A stretch of DNA of 64,000 nt, from NCBI GenBank assembly GCA_900543205.1, contig UQQM01000007.1, forward strand, positions 16,871-80,870. The letters are read 5' to 3'. Positions 43,217 through 51,551 of the stretch are shown here, one piece after another. This DNA is from an uncultured Bacteroides sp. Lineage in GTDB: Bacteria; Bacteroidota; Bacteroidia; Bacteroidales; UBA932. Both the position numbers and the translations under genes were made by a program. Within the stretch, counting starts at the first letter, position 1, and every line of letters begins with the position of its first letter. Under the pieces are notes generated by a model. The model was not told the DNA's origin, made no database searches, and saw nothing but the letters and a program-made list of their open reading frames with translations.

Positions 43217-44317
43217 ATGCGTACCGCCGTCATCATACTGAATTGGAACACGCAGGCGTATCTGCGCCGCTTCCTGCCGCCGCTCATCAGGAGCCTCGAA
43301 GGCCTTGACGCGGAGGTGGTCGTGGCGGACAACGCCAGCGGCGACGGTTCGCGCGAACTGCTATCGGAAGAATTCCCGGGCGTCCGCACCATACTGTTCG
43401 ACGAAAATCTCGGGTTCACCGGAGGCTACGACCGCGCCGTCGGGCGGCTTCTCGATGAAGGCTGCGGCGCCCCCGAATATGTCGTACTGATAAACTCCGA
43501 CGTGGAGGTGGAGCCCGGATGGCTTCAGCCGCTGGTGCGCCATCTCGACGGACGGCCAGAATGCGGGGTCTGCGGGCCAAAGCTGCTTGCGCTTCGCAGG
43601 AGCGGCGACGGATTCGTGAAGACAGACGAATTCGAATACGCCGGAGCCGCCGGAGGTTGCATCGACCGCTACGGCTACCCCTTCTGCCACGGTCGCGTGC
43701 CCGGAAGAACCGAACAGGACTTCGGGCAGTATGACAGCGTGAAGGAGGTCTTCTGGATATCGGGAGCATGTTTCGCCACGCGCGCATCACTATGGAAGCG
43801 GCTCGGCGGCCTGGACGGACGCTTCTTCGCCCACATGGAGGAAATAGACTACTGCTGGAGAGCCGCGCTTGCAGGCTTCAGCGTGGACGTTGTCCCGGAA
43901 AGCCGCGTCTGGCACCTCGGCGGAGGCTCGCTTCCGCAGAGCTCCCCGTTCAAGCTGAAGCTCAATTTCCGCAATTCGCTGCTGATGCTCGACAACAACC
44001 TCGCGGCGACGGTCGGCGATGGCGAGGCGCGGAAAATACTGAGGCGCAGGCACCTGCTGGACTTCTGCGCATCGGACGCCTACCTGCTGACCGGCCGCTT
44101 CGCTTCGTACCGCGCCGTGCGTGAGGCATACAGGGAATACCGCGGGCTCGCCGCGCAGGGAGGCGGAATTTCCTCCCGCCCGGACGCCCCGGAACACGCA
44201 TGCTCCGGAAGCACCGCACTGCCTGCCGGAATGTACCCGTTCAGCATAATCCTGAAAGCCGCGCTGCACGGCGGGAAAATCTTCGAATATCTGAGAAAAT
44301 ATGAGAATAATCATTGA
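43217..44317 (+). CDS. Family 2 glycosyltransferase
   Basis: 366 residues. TAVIILNWNTQAYLRRFLPPL begins the GT-A fold; VVVADNASGDGSREL is the nucleotide-binding region; YVVLINSDVEVEPGWL has the metal-binding D-x-D-type NSDVE; FAHMEEIDYCWRAALAGF is the acceptor-side ED motif. The closest relatives are rhamnosyltransferase-like (WbbL type) enzymes that build surface polysaccharide. It starts 15 bases after the isomerase and overlaps trkA by 17 bases. The acceptor is unknown. Confidence 0.88.
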   Translation: MRTAVIILNWNTQAYLRRFLPPLIRSLEGLDAEVVVADNASGDGSRELLSEEFPGVRTILFDENLGFTGGYDRAVGRLLDEGCGAPEYVVLINSDVEVEPGWLQPLVRHLDGRPECGVCGPKLLALRRSGDGFVKTDEFEYAGAAGGCIDRYGYPFCHGRVPGRTEQDFGQYDSVKEVFWISGACFATRASLWKRLGGLDGRFFAHMEEIDYCWRAALAGFSVDVVPESRVWHLGGGSLPQSSPFKLKLNFRNSLLMLDNNLAATVGDGEARKILRRRHLLDFCASDAYLLTGRFASYRAVREAYREYRGLAAQGGGISSRPDAPEHACSGSTALPAGMYPFSIILKAALHGGKIFEYLRKYENNH

Positions 44318-45662
44318 AGGCGCGGGTGAGGTCGGTTCCCACCTTGCGAAAATGCTCCGCTCGGAGGCGAACGACGTGACCGTCATCGACAACGATCCGC
44401 GAAGGATAGCGGAGCTCGAAGAGTCGATCGACGTGAACACGGTCTGCGGGAACCTGTCCTCCATCGAGGTGCTCAAGGAGGCCGGCGCCGACAAGGCCGA
44501 CCTGTTCATAGGCGTGTGCCCGAGCGTCGCGCAGGAGATAAACATAGTCAGCGCGCTGATAGCCAAGCGGCTGGGCGCGTCGAAGGTGATAGCCCGCATA
44601 AATGACGAGGACAACCTCGCGCCCGAGAACAAGCTGCTCTTCAAGGAGCTCGGCATAGACCTGATGTTCTATCCCGAGAAGAGCGCTGCCGACGAAATAA
44701 TCGACTTCCTGAAGCACAACTCCACCGCCGAAACCATGGAGTTTGCCAGGGGGAAGCTGCAGATGGCGGTCTTCAAGCTGAACGAGGACTCCCCCGTGCT
44801 CGACCTCAAGCTGTCGGAATTCATCAAGCCCATCCCGCCGGAAGTGCTCAAGGAATTCCGCGTAATCGCGATTTCGCGCGACGACAAGACCATTATCCCG
44901 AGGCTCGGCACGAAATTCCAGTTCGGCGACCTGGTCTTCACGATTTCCCGGCGCGAGGGCGTCGAGGAGCTCAACAGGCTCTTCGGAAAGAGCAATATCA
45001 ACATCGGCAGCGCCTTCATACTCGGAGGCACCGCAATCGGCGAGATACTCGCCGGGATGCTTGTACGCAACGGGCTGAAGGTCAAGATTGTGGAAAAGGA
45101 CAAGGACAGATGCATCGAGCTTTCGGAAAGACTGCCGGGCGGCGTGCAGGTCGTCAACGGCGACGGCAGGAACTCGGATTTCCTGTTCGAGGAGGGCATA
45201 CAGCAGTATGACGCCTTCATCGCCCTGAGCAACAATGACGAAAGCAATGTGCTTTCCTGCGTTGTCGCCAAGAAATTCGGTGTCGCCCGCACGGTGGCCG
45301 AAGTCGAGAACATCGAGTACATAAGGATAGCCGAGGAGATGGGCGTGGACAACATCATCAACAAGAAGCTTCTGACAGCCGGACGCATCTTCAAGCTGAC
45401 CCTCTCCGGAAAAGCGAGGATAGTCCGCTACATGGCCGGGACCAACACCGAGGTCATGGAGTATACGGTGCGTCCCGGCTCCGCAATCACCAAGGGGCCA
45501 ATCAAGGACCTGGAATTCCCCGCGAACGCAATCATCGGCGGAATCATCAGGGGCAACGACGCCATCATAGCGGTCGGCGACACGGTAATCGAGCCTTACG
45601 ACAGGGTCGCCATCTTCGCCCTTCCCGAATCCATCAGGGAAATCGACCGCTTCTTCAGATAG
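44301..45662 (+). CDS. trkA: Trk potassium uptake regulatory protein TrkA
   Basis: 453 residues with two RCK units. IIEGAGEVGSHLAKMLRSE is the first NAD-binding motif, VVEKDKDRCIEL with GGTAIGEILAGMLVRNG the second, and each is followed by a TrkA_C domain. It gates a TrkH/KtrB-type channel at the inner membrane in response to NAD(H) or ATP. No channel gene lies next to it here. Its ATG overlaps the glycosyltransferase end by 17 bases. Confidence 0.92.
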   Translation: MRIIIEGAGEVGSHLAKMLRSEANDVTVIDNDPRRIAELEESIDVNTVCGNLSSIEVLKEAGADKADLFIGVCPSVAQEINIVSALIAKRLGASKVIARINDEDNLAPENKLLFKELGIDLMFYPEKSAADEIIDFLKHNSTAETMEFARGKLQMAVFKLNEDSPVLDLKLSEFIKPIPPEVLKEFRVIAISRDDKTIIPRLGTKFQFGDLVFTISRREGVEELNRLFGKSNINIGSAFILGGTAIGEILAGMLVRNGLKVKIVEKDKDRCIELSERLPGGVQVVNGDGRNSDFLFEEGIQQYDAFIALSNNDESNVLSCVVAKKFGVARTVAEVENIEYIRIAEEMGVDNIINKKLLTAGRIFKLTLSGKARIVRYMAGTNTEVMEYTVRPGSAITKGPIKDLEFPANAIIGGIIRGNDAIIAVGDTVIEPYDRVAIFALPESIREIDRFFR

Positions 45663-45677
45663 ATGACATATTGTCAT
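45663..45677 (+). promoter_or_regulatory. Palindrome upstream of grpE-dnaJ
   Basis: ATGACA-TAT-TGTCAT, perfect 6-base arms directly after the trkA stop, 47 bases before grpE. A candidate heat-shock operator. It is not CIRCE. Confidence 0.4.
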
Positions 45678-45723
45678 TGGCAGAGGTTTTGATTGCGTTC
45701 TTGCAGACAAAAGCTAAGGAATC

Positions 45724-46305
45724 ATGGCAGAAGACAAGAATATAATAAAGGAGCAGGAAGCTCAGGAAGCGGCTGCGGCCGAAAACGGAAAGAAGGCCGA
45801 GCCGGCTCCGGACAAGAAGAAATCAAGAAAAGAGGAAAAGAAGGACGACCAGCTGAAGAAGCAGGTCGAGGAACTTTCTGACAAATTGGCAAAGGAGAAG
45901 AACGACTATCTCCGTCTCATGGCCGAGTTCGAGACCTTCCGCAGGCGTTCGTCAGAAGACAGGCTCAAGCTCGTTGCCTCCGCAGCCGCAGATACGGTCA
46001 AGGGGCTGCTCCCGGTTCTCGACGACTGCGAAAGGGCCATGGAGATGCTCGCCGGCTCGTCCGACGAGGCGGCAAAAGAGGGCACTTCGCTGATATACAA
46101 CAAGCTGATGGAGTACCTGAGGTCCATAGGCCTTGAGCGCATAGAGGCCAAGGGAGAGGTGTTCGACACGGATTTCCATGAAGCCGTGACCCAGATTCCC
46201 GCCCCCGGCGAGGACATGAAGGGCAAGGTCGTGGACGTGATCCAGACGGGCTACACATTCAACGGGAAGATTCTCCGCTATGCCAAGGTTGTCGTAGGAG
46301 CATAA
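45724..46305 (+). CDS. grpE: GrpE nucleotide exchange factor
   Basis: 193 residues. An N-terminal charged tail (residues 1-45, Lys/Glu/Ala-rich), a long coiled coil (LKKQVEELSDKLAKEKNDYLRLMAEFE), the helical bundle, and a C-terminal beta domain (VFDTDFHEAVTQIPAPGEDM; VIQTGYTFNGKILRYAKVVV). It releases ADP from DnaK. It lies 4 bases before dnaJ, so they are co-transcribed. dnaK is not in this window. Confidence 0.95.
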   Translation: MAEDKNIIKEQEAQEAAAAENGKKAEPAPDKKKSRKEEKKDDQLKKQVEELSDKLAKEKNDYLRLMAEFETFRRRSSEDRLKLVASAAADTVKGLLPVLDDCERAMEMLAGSSDEAAKEGTSLIYNKLMEYLRSIGLERIEAKGEVFDTDFHEAVTQIPAPGEDMKGKVVDVIQTGYTFNGKILRYAKVVVGA

Positions 46306-46309
46306 GGAT

Positions 46310-47482
46310 ATGGCAGATAAAAGAGATTACTATGAAGTGCTCGGCGTCCAGAAGGGCGCAAGCGCAGATGAAATAAAGGGGGCGTACCGCAAGGCCGCCC
46401 TCAAATGGCATCCTGACCGCTGGGTGAACGGCTCGGATGCGGAGAAGAAGACAGCCGAGGAGAAGTTCAAGGAAGTCTCCGAGGCATATTCCGTGCTGAG
46501 CGACCCTGACAAGCGCGCCAGGTATGACCAGTTCGGCTTCGCCGGAGTCTCCGGACAGGGCGGTGGCAGCGCCTCCGACTACGAGGACCTGTTCCGCGAG
46601 ATGTTCAAGGGATTCGGAGGCTTCAGCGGTTTCAGCGGATTCGAAGACCTCTTCGGCGGACGCTCGTCCAGGCCACAGGGGCCGGCGAACGTCCGTGGCA
46701 ACGACCTCAGCGTCACGGTGAGCCTGACCCTCGAAGAGATTGCCAGCGGATGCCAGAAGGAGATAAGCGTGGAGCGCGCGCGCCCCTGCCATGTGTGCGG
46801 CGGCCGCGGTGCACAGAACGCCTCGGATGTTAAGACCTGCCCCACCTGCCACGGCGCGGGTCAGATTAGACAGGAATCGAACATACTGATATTCAGGCAG
46901 GTGAACTACGTGACCTGCCCCAATTGCCGGGGCACCGGAAAGGTAGTCAGCAATCCTTGCGGCAACTGCCGGGGTACCGGCCTGGAGAGGAGGAAGGAGA
47001 CCATACGCGTGGACATTCCCGCCGGAGCGGCTGACGGAATGCAGCTGAGGATGCCGAACGAAGGCGATGCAGGTGCGAACGGAGGAAGCAACGGAGACCT
47101 CTACATTCAGATCCGGGAACTCCCCCACAGCCATTTCAGGCGCGACGGCAACAACCTGTTCTACACCAGGGTAATCAGCGTGACCGACGCGATACTGGGC
47201 ACGGAAATCACGATTCCCTGTCTGGACGGGCCGCAGACCATGAAGCTGCCTGCCGGAACCCAGCCGGGCACGGTGGAGAGGCTGCGCGGGAAAGGCCTTC
47301 CTTCAATCAACAGCCGTTACTCCAGGGGTGACCTTTACGTGAAGATACTCGTATGGATTCCCCACAAGCTCAAGCGCGACGAGAAGAACGCCATCGAGGA
47401 AATCAGGGAGAGCGAAAGCTTCAAGCCCAATCCGACAAGGGACGACAGGGAGATTATCCAGAAGGAGATGAATTTTTTCTAA
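46310..47482 (+). CDS. dnaJ: DnaJ co-chaperone, type I
   Basis: 390 residues. J domain with KWHPDRW (HPD motif) near residue 35; a Gly/Phe-rich region (GFGGFSGFSGF); four zinc-finger CxxCxGxG repeats (CHVCGGRG, CPTCHGAG, CPNCRGTG, CGNCRGTG); then the substrate-binding beta domains and the dimerisation tail. It passes clients to DnaK and stimulates its ATPase. Confidence 0.96.
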   Translation: MADKRDYYEVLGVQKGASADEIKGAYRKAALKWHPDRWVNGSDAEKKTAEEKFKEVSEAYSVLSDPDKRARYDQFGFAGVSGQGGGSASDYEDLFREMFKGFGGFSGFSGFEDLFGGRSSRPQGPANVRGNDLSVTVSLTLEEIASGCQKEISVERARPCHVCGGRGAQNASDVKTCPTCHGAGQIRQESNILIFRQVNYVTCPNCRGTGKVVSNPCGNCRGTGLERRKETIRVDIPAGAADGMQLRMPNEGDAGANGGSNGDLYIQIRELPHSHFRRDGNNLFYTRVISVTDAILGTEITIPCLDGPQTMKLPAGTQPGTVERLRGKGLPSINSRYSRGDLYVKILVWIPHKLKRDEKNAIEEIRESESFKPNPTRDDREIIQKEMNFF

Positions 47483-47487
47483 AATAA

Positions 47488-47518
47488 TTTGTCAACTCTG
47501 AATTATTTCCTATATTTG
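47488..47518 (+). promoter_or_regulatory. Promoter of rplS
   Basis: TTTG at 47488-47491, 19-base spacer, TATATTTG at 47511-47518. It starts 6 bases after the dnaJ stop; the leader is about 63 bases. Confidence 0.75.
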
Positions 47519-47588
47519 CAGTCCGAAAAAGTTGCAGCCTCTCTTCAGACGGTTTGATGACGCTGCCTTGTAACAACATAATTTATTT

Positions 47589-47984
47589 ATGGACTATATC
47601 AAGTTAGTAGAGGAGATGTTCTCCGAGAACAAGGCCGCGAGCTATCCCAAGTTCAAGGCCGGCGACACAATCACTGTCACCTACAAGATTAAGGAAGGTG
47701 ACAAGTTCAGGCTTCAGAGCTTCCGTGGTGTCGTGATTCAGATTTGTGGAGCTACTCCTCACGTGAAGACCTTCACCATACGCAAAATCTCCAACGGAGT
47801 CGGAGTTGAGAGGATTTTCCCCTTCGAGTCTCCCGCGATTGAGAAGATTGAGGTGAACAAAGTCGGAAAAGTACGTCGCGCACGTATCTTCTATCTCCGC
47901 AACCTGGCCGGCAAGAAGGCTCGCATAAAGGAAGCGAAGCTCAACATCGCCTCGGCGAAGGAAGATACTGCAGCAGCAGAATAA
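47589..47984 (+). CDS. rplS: 50S ribosomal protein L19
   Basis: 131 residues. FKAGDTITVTYKIKEGDKFRLQSFRGVVIQ and FTIRKISNGVGVERIFPFESPAIEKIEV are standard L19; a short Lys/Ala tail follows. It has its own promoter and is followed after 24 bases by tRNA-Arg(ACG); a small hairpin GACCGG-TCAT-CCGGTC lies between, without a T-run, so read-through into the tRNA is possible. Confidence 0.96.
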   Translation: MDYIKLVEEMFSENKAASYPKFKAGDTITVTYKIKEGDKFRLQSFRGVVIQICGATPHVKTFTIRKISNGVGVERIFPFESPAIEKIEVNKVGKVRRARIFYLRNLAGKKARIKEAKLNIASAKEDTAAAE

Positions 47985-48008
47985 GAGACCGGTCATCCGG
48001 TCGGGAAT

Positions 48009-48082
48009 GGCGCCTTAGCTCAGCTGAATAGAGCATTTGACTACGGATCAAAAGGTCGCAGGTTTGAATCCTGCAGGCGTCA
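48009..48082 (+). tRNA. tRNA-Arg, anticodon ACG
   Basis: Acceptor GGCGCCT/AGGCGTC (one G-T pair), D-stem GCTC/GAGC, anticodon stem TTTGA/TCAAA with loop CTACGGA (anticodon ACG), T-arm GCAGG-TTTGAAT-CCTGC, discriminator A. No CCA encoded. Confidence 0.94.
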
Positions 48083-48084
48083 CG

Positions 48085-48116
48085 AAAAGGTCAGGTTTCA
48101 AAGCCTGGCCTTTTTT
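48085..48116 (+). terminator. Terminator after tRNA-Arg(ACG)
   Basis: AAAAGGTCAGG pairs with CCTGGCCTTTT around a short loop, then T-run to 48116. Confidence 0.85.
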
Positions 48117-48134
48117 GTTGCAGGAGGACTGCGG

Positions 48135-48335
48135 GGTTCGTGGCGTACCAAGGAAACGGAAACCGAGGGCCGAGAGCATTACGGTACGGCCTCGTTTGTG
48201 GCGCTCCCTCCGCGCCCCAATACGATGCGCCTGCCGCCATGCTTCAGCGCGTCGGCGATCAGTTCTCCTGTGCCGAAAGTCGTGGACAGCAACGGGGTGC
48301 GCTCGTCTTCCAGAAGCCGTTGTTCCAGTCGAGGG
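48135..48335 (-). pseudogene. Glycerate kinase fragment, frameshifted
   Basis: On the minus strand the frame reads EDERTPLLSTTFGTGELIAD, then ALKHGGRRIVLGRGGSATNE. This is the core of GlxK/GarK-type glycerate kinase, whose usual text is GTGELI...GIGGSATNDGG. The frame then meets a stop, and the family sequence goes on in another frame as VMLSALGFRFLG. Both ends of the gene are missing, and the usual Ile of GIGGSATN is Arg. It is a decayed remnant of a 2-phosphoglycerate-forming kinase. The rest of 48117-48582 shows no gene. Confidence 0.75.
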
Positions 48336-48555
48336 CGACAGGGACGGCGTTGGGGACTATGATCGTATAAGCATAGAGGTCCGGTTAAAACGGACACCCG
48401 CCTGGCACGGACTAAGCGTGCACGCACGACTCCCCCAATAACAATTCGTCCTTATTTGCCGCCTGTCACTATGGCAGTGGCATTGTTGTTGATGTAAGCG
48501 CCATGCCCCGATGCATTCAAGTGCGTCTGCAACAGAAACATATTGAAATATTTTT

Positions 48556-48563
48556 TATATTTG
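48556..48563 (+). promoter_or_regulatory. -7 box of the DUF2795 gene
   Basis: TATATTTG, 20 bases before the ATG. No clear -33 box. Confidence 0.45.
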
Positions 48564-48582
48564 CGACCTAATTTTCATTACT

Positions 48583-48804
48583 ATGTTTTGGACACTCGAA
48601 CTTGCCGGCAGCCTGGACGATGCTCCCTGGCCCGCAACTAAAGAAGAACTTATCGACTATGCAAACCGTTCCGGCGCGCCGGAAGAAGTTATAGAGAATC
48701 TTGAGGAGCTCGAAGACGACGGCGAAGTCTACGAATCCATCGAGGACATCTGGCCCGACTACCCCACCAAGGAGGACTTCTTCTTCAACGAGGAAGAATA
48801 TTAG
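48583..48804 (+). CDS. DUF2795 family small acidic protein
   Basis: 73 residues, strongly acidic. WPATKEELIDYANRSGAPEEVIENLEELEDDGEVYES fits DUF2795, whose members are found widely in Bacteroidota; they are small helical proteins with no settled function. The C terminus (EDFFFNEEEY) is coded by 48781-48804, and the same 24 bases recur, with three silent changes, at 51808-51831 across the AT-rich insert. So this 3' end may have been supplied by an insertion. Confidence 0.8.
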   Translation: MFWTLELAGSLDDAPWPATKEELIDYANRSGAPEEVIENLEELEDDGEVYESIEDIWPDYPTKEDFFFNEEEY

Positions 48805-48830
48805 TACGATTTTAAGTACGGAAACGACTA

Positions 48831-48869
48831 TTAAATCCCTGTCAATCAATAAGATTGGCGGGGATTTAA
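48831..48869 (+). terminator. Terminator after the DUF2795 gene (left copy)
   Basis: TTAAATCCC (48831-48839) pairs with GGGATTTAA (48861-48869), with inner CAATC/GATTG. T-rich sequence follows. Confidence 0.65.
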
Positions 48870-49140
48870 TTTGTTTGGACAATGGCGTTTTACCGCCTCA
48901 GATGGCGCGGTTTGTTTGGACAAAATACGATTTTTGGAGGAGAAATCGGGATTTGTTTGTCTGAAATACGTCAGTAATTGGTTTCTTCGGGAATATTCTT
49001 GACAGATTCGCGGAGCCGGGTAGCATCCGAGGCTGCAGGCCTGCAGCACATTTTCCATTTCTGCCCGGTCACGACCGGTGAATATGCCTGGTCCCATCCT
49101 GCAGCTGTTTCAATATATTTTCAAAAATCAAGTATTGGAG
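48870..49140. other. Left flank of the AT-rich insert: repeat and palindrome, no gene
   Basis: 48894-48918 recurs at 51731-51755 (22 of 25 bases). A perfect 16-base palindrome GCTGCAGGCCTGCAGC lies at 49032-49047. Nothing else is seen. Confidence 0.5.
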
Positions 49141-50013
49141 TTACAGTAACCGCTTCCTGTATTCCCGTGGAGAAATTCCTGTCACCCGCTTGAAAAATTT
49201 GCTGAATATGGCTTGTGACGGAAAATTTAGTTTGTCCGATATCTGCTGTATGGTAAGATCAGTTGACAGAAGGAGAGCCTGACTTTCGTTGACTACATAT
49301 TCATTTATCACCTTCAAAGCTGATTTGCCGGTCTGATTGAGCACAACGGAAGAGAGATACTTCGGGGTTATGGAAAGCCGTTCAGCATAGAATCCGACTT
49401 CCCTTTCCCTTTTATAGTTCAATTTCAGCTCTTTTTCAAATCGGCTCATTATAATTGACTGACTGTCTGCTGGTTTAACTTCTTCAATATCGTGAAGATA
49501 GAAGACAGTACTGTAAAACATGGAAAGTGTAAGGTGTTTCGCGGCCTTGAATTTATAGGCCTCTATCACCGGAGACTTGATAAGATTATCCAGCAGTCTC
49601 AGATATATGCTGAATGCACTTTCTATTCCGCTCAGAGGGATGACTGGTCTCAACTCAATGTTTTTCCGAAGCTGGCTGAAAGTTGAATATTCATTGAACA
49701 ATTCATTCGAGAATCTGTCCGACATGATGATAGTATCTCCATTCATATTATCGGGTAGTTCGGTAACCTTGAAAGTCTGTTTGTGCATAATTATAACCAT
49801 ACAAGGAGATGCAGCTTCATAGTCAGTCATATCGATATTTATTTTCAGGCTCCCTTCATTAAGTATGATAGCTATTGTCATATCTGTATGGAACGGACCG
49901 AGTTCCTTCTGCATGAGTTCGGCGCCTTTCAAAAGTATCAGATCCTCACCTATTCTTTCAGCGTGTGAAAAATCACCCACCACACTGTTTTTCCATTGAT
50001 TGTATGTAAGCAT
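49141..50013 (-). CDS. AraC family transcriptional regulator
   Basis: ATG at 50013 (MLTYNQWKNSV) or two codons up at 50019; about 290 residues. The last 100 residues are the AraC DNA-binding domain: ERLSITPKYLSSVVLNQTGKSALKVINEY is the first helix-turn-helix and LNFPSQAIFSKFFKRVTGISPREYRK the second. The N-terminal 170 residues are a ligand or cupin-like domain of the Bacteroidota type. Codons are markedly AT-richer than in neighbouring chromosome genes, so acquisition is likely. It is divergent from a small repeat protein and a CrtC-like gene, with two matching sites in the promoter region. Confidence 0.88.
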   Translation of the reverse strand: MLTYNQWKNSVVGDFSHAERIGEDLILLKGAELMQKELGPFHTDMTIAIILNEGSLKINIDMTDYEAASPCMVIIMHKQTFKVTELPDNMNGDTIIMSDRFSNELFNEYSTFSQLRKNIELRPVIPLSGIESAFSIYLRLLDNLIKSPVIEAYKFKAAKHLTLSMFYSTVFYLHDIEEVKPADSQSIIMSRFEKELKLNYKREREVGFYAERLSITPKYLSSVVLNQTGKSALKVINEYVVNESQALLLSTDLTIQQISDKLNFPSQAIFSKFFKRVTGISPREYRKRLL

Positions 50014-50085
50014 ATACATTTATTTTTCAGCAAATATGGCAAGAAAAAGAGAAAATATTTCAATATTTTCAGACAAAATAGGAAA

Positions 50086-50144
50086 TTTGGAAAACTTTCT
50101 CTGAGGTTTATATAAATTGGAGAGCTTTTTCCTGCCTACATTTG
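50086..50144 (+). promoter_or_regulatory. Divergent promoter region with two direct repeats and a -7 box
   Basis: TTTGGAAAACTTTCTC (50086) and ATTGGAGAGCTTTTTC (50116) share TTGGArArCTTTyTC at 30-base spacing. TACATTTG is at 50137-50144. The second site overlaps where a -33 box should be (TTG at 50117, spacer 17). This fits AraC-type activation. Confidence 0.5.
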
Positions 50145-50172
50145 CATTGCTGAATCACAAAAAGAAATCAAT

Positions 50173-50427
50173 ATGAAAAAAACAATTGTTATCGCAAGCC
50201 CTGATGTGGCAATGAGCGAAAAAGTGATTAAAGTTTACAAAGCAGTAGAAAACGGGACTCTCAACATCTATCGGAAGATTGAGAAATGCTCAGTCGAAGC
50301 ATATAAACGCGTGGAACGCTGTGCAGTCAACGGATATCGGAAAATCGAAGATGCCTTTGTGGACAGGTTTCTTGACAGAGACCTTACATCAAGGAATTCT
50401 TCTGCAAAACAGAACAACATCAAATAA
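50173..50427 (+). CDS. Small helical-repeat protein, 84 aa
   Basis: Residues 21-66 hold about four units of 12-14 residues with the pattern (V)YkavEngtlniYRKIE, KCSVEAYKRVE, RCAVNGYRKIE, DAFVDRFL. This YKKIED...FVDxFL pattern also occurs in small proteins of Firmicutes, whose function is not known. The protein is basic and probably an amphipathic helix bundle. It has no signal peptide. It is 12 bases before the CrtC-like gene and divergent from the AraC regulator, so all three look like one unit. Confidence 0.7.
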   Translation: MKKTIVIASPDVAMSEKVIKVYKAVENGTLNIYRKIEKCSVEAYKRVERCAVNGYRKIEDAFVDRFLDRDLTSRNSSAKQNNIK

Positions 50428-50438
50428 CTGATATAGTC

Positions 50439-51551
50439 ATGAAAATTGAGAATCCATTCGTAACTCTGGCCGATGATGCCAGAATCGGTGTAAAAGAAGA
50501 AGTCAGAAGCGGCTTCCTAGATTGGCTAATTTCATTTTCCGTGAAGGGGGATGATGGTGAAAACTACACATTGGGAGGAGCCATACTTTCCATGAATGTG
50601 GAAAAGCTCGATGCTGTAAGCATCAACATATCAAGAGATAACGGCGGCAGGGCTGTCCAACTGAAAGAATCAGTCTATAAGGTAGGTAAATACCCAGGAA
50701 TGCTCCATGAGTGGATGTTCAGAAACCCTGCAGGCACTCTGAAGATTGAACACAGGGAACATAGCATATTCGTAACCTGCGGGAAAGAGTATAGTGTAGA
50801 ATGTTTTGACGACAATTCATGGCATATAATGCAGGATTCCGGAGACGGAGTCTACACCACGGACCTATGGCACAGGCCTCATCATGCACCACTTTGGTAT
50901 GGCCGCGAGACTCCGTCATATCTTACACAGCACAGTATCACATACGGGTATAACTGGGCTGGAGATGTCGATGGAGAAATTACTCTTGACGGAAGAAAAA
51001 TCAAGGTCAGTGGTCTCGGGATACGAGAAAGGTATGTGGCTGTGGATTCAAGCGCTGCAGAACTAGGTGGATGGGAAGACTGGGGCTGGGTCGCCTTCAA
51101 TGAAATACACAGCTCTTTCTACGACATGAGACTGGGAATGAAGGATTTTGCTGTTTATGATCTTGACCGTAAGAAGTATTATCCCGAGGGAAAAATGACG
51201 ATTGAACACGAGGACTGGGTATTCTACCGTGAGATTGACGGATTCATTCCTTCGATTTACAATTTAAGGTTTGAACTTGAAGACGGAATTTACGAGGTGA
51301 GGGCGCACGTAGTCAATGCAACTACATGGGGAGCTACACATAAAGTACCTGACAACCCGGTAGCAACAATAACATTCGATACCGTGGAAGGGAAATTCAC
51401 TGATAAGGATGGGAATGTGCGTATTCTTACCGGCGGACGCGGAGTGCTCTCTATCCGCCAGTGGCACGCATATCCCAGAGTTCTTCCGCGAGAACTGTAT
51501 ATGAATGAAGTTCAGGATGTTGAATGCATAAATAAATTCAACACCCTATAG
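50439..51551 (+). CDS. CrtC/AttH-like lipocalin-fold protein
   Basis: 370 residues, no signal peptide. Segments such as LWYGRETPSYLTQHSITYGY, KVSGLGIRERYVAVD, GWEDWGWVAFNE and YPEGKMTIEHEDW resemble the two-lipocalin fold of carotenoid 1,2-hydratase (CrtC) and AttH proteins. No carotenoid genes lie nearby, so the substrate is open: a hydrophobic ligand or lipid is likely. The gene is AT-rich like its partners. The assignment rests on pattern likeness only. Confidence 0.55.
   Translation: MKIENPFVTLADDARIGVKEEVRSGFLDWLISFSVKGDDGENYTLGGAILSMNVEKLDAVSINISRDNGGRAVQLKESVYKVGKYPGMLHEWMFRNPAGTLKIEHREHSIFVTCGKEYSVECFDDNSWHIMQDSGDGVYTTDLWHRPHHAPLWYGRETPSYLTQHSITYGYNWAGDVDGEITLDGRKIKVSGLGIRERYVAVDSSAAELGGWEDWGWVAFNEIHSSFYDMRLGMKDFAVYDLDRKKYYPEGKMTIEHEDWVFYREIDGFIPSIYNLRFELEDGIYEVRAHVVNATTWGATHKVPDNPVATITFDTVEGKFTDKDGNVRILTGGRGVLSIRQWHAYPRVLPRELYMNEVQDVECINKFNTL

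Noticed and set aside
45663..45723. CIRCE/HrcA operator upstream of grpE
   Set aside because: The TTAGCACTC/GAGTGCTAA pair is absent; a different palindrome is present and is reported separately.
50439..51551. True carotenoid hydratase
   Set aside because: The fold looks CrtC/AttH-like, but no carotenoid genes are near and the match is by pattern only, so the enzyme name was not given.
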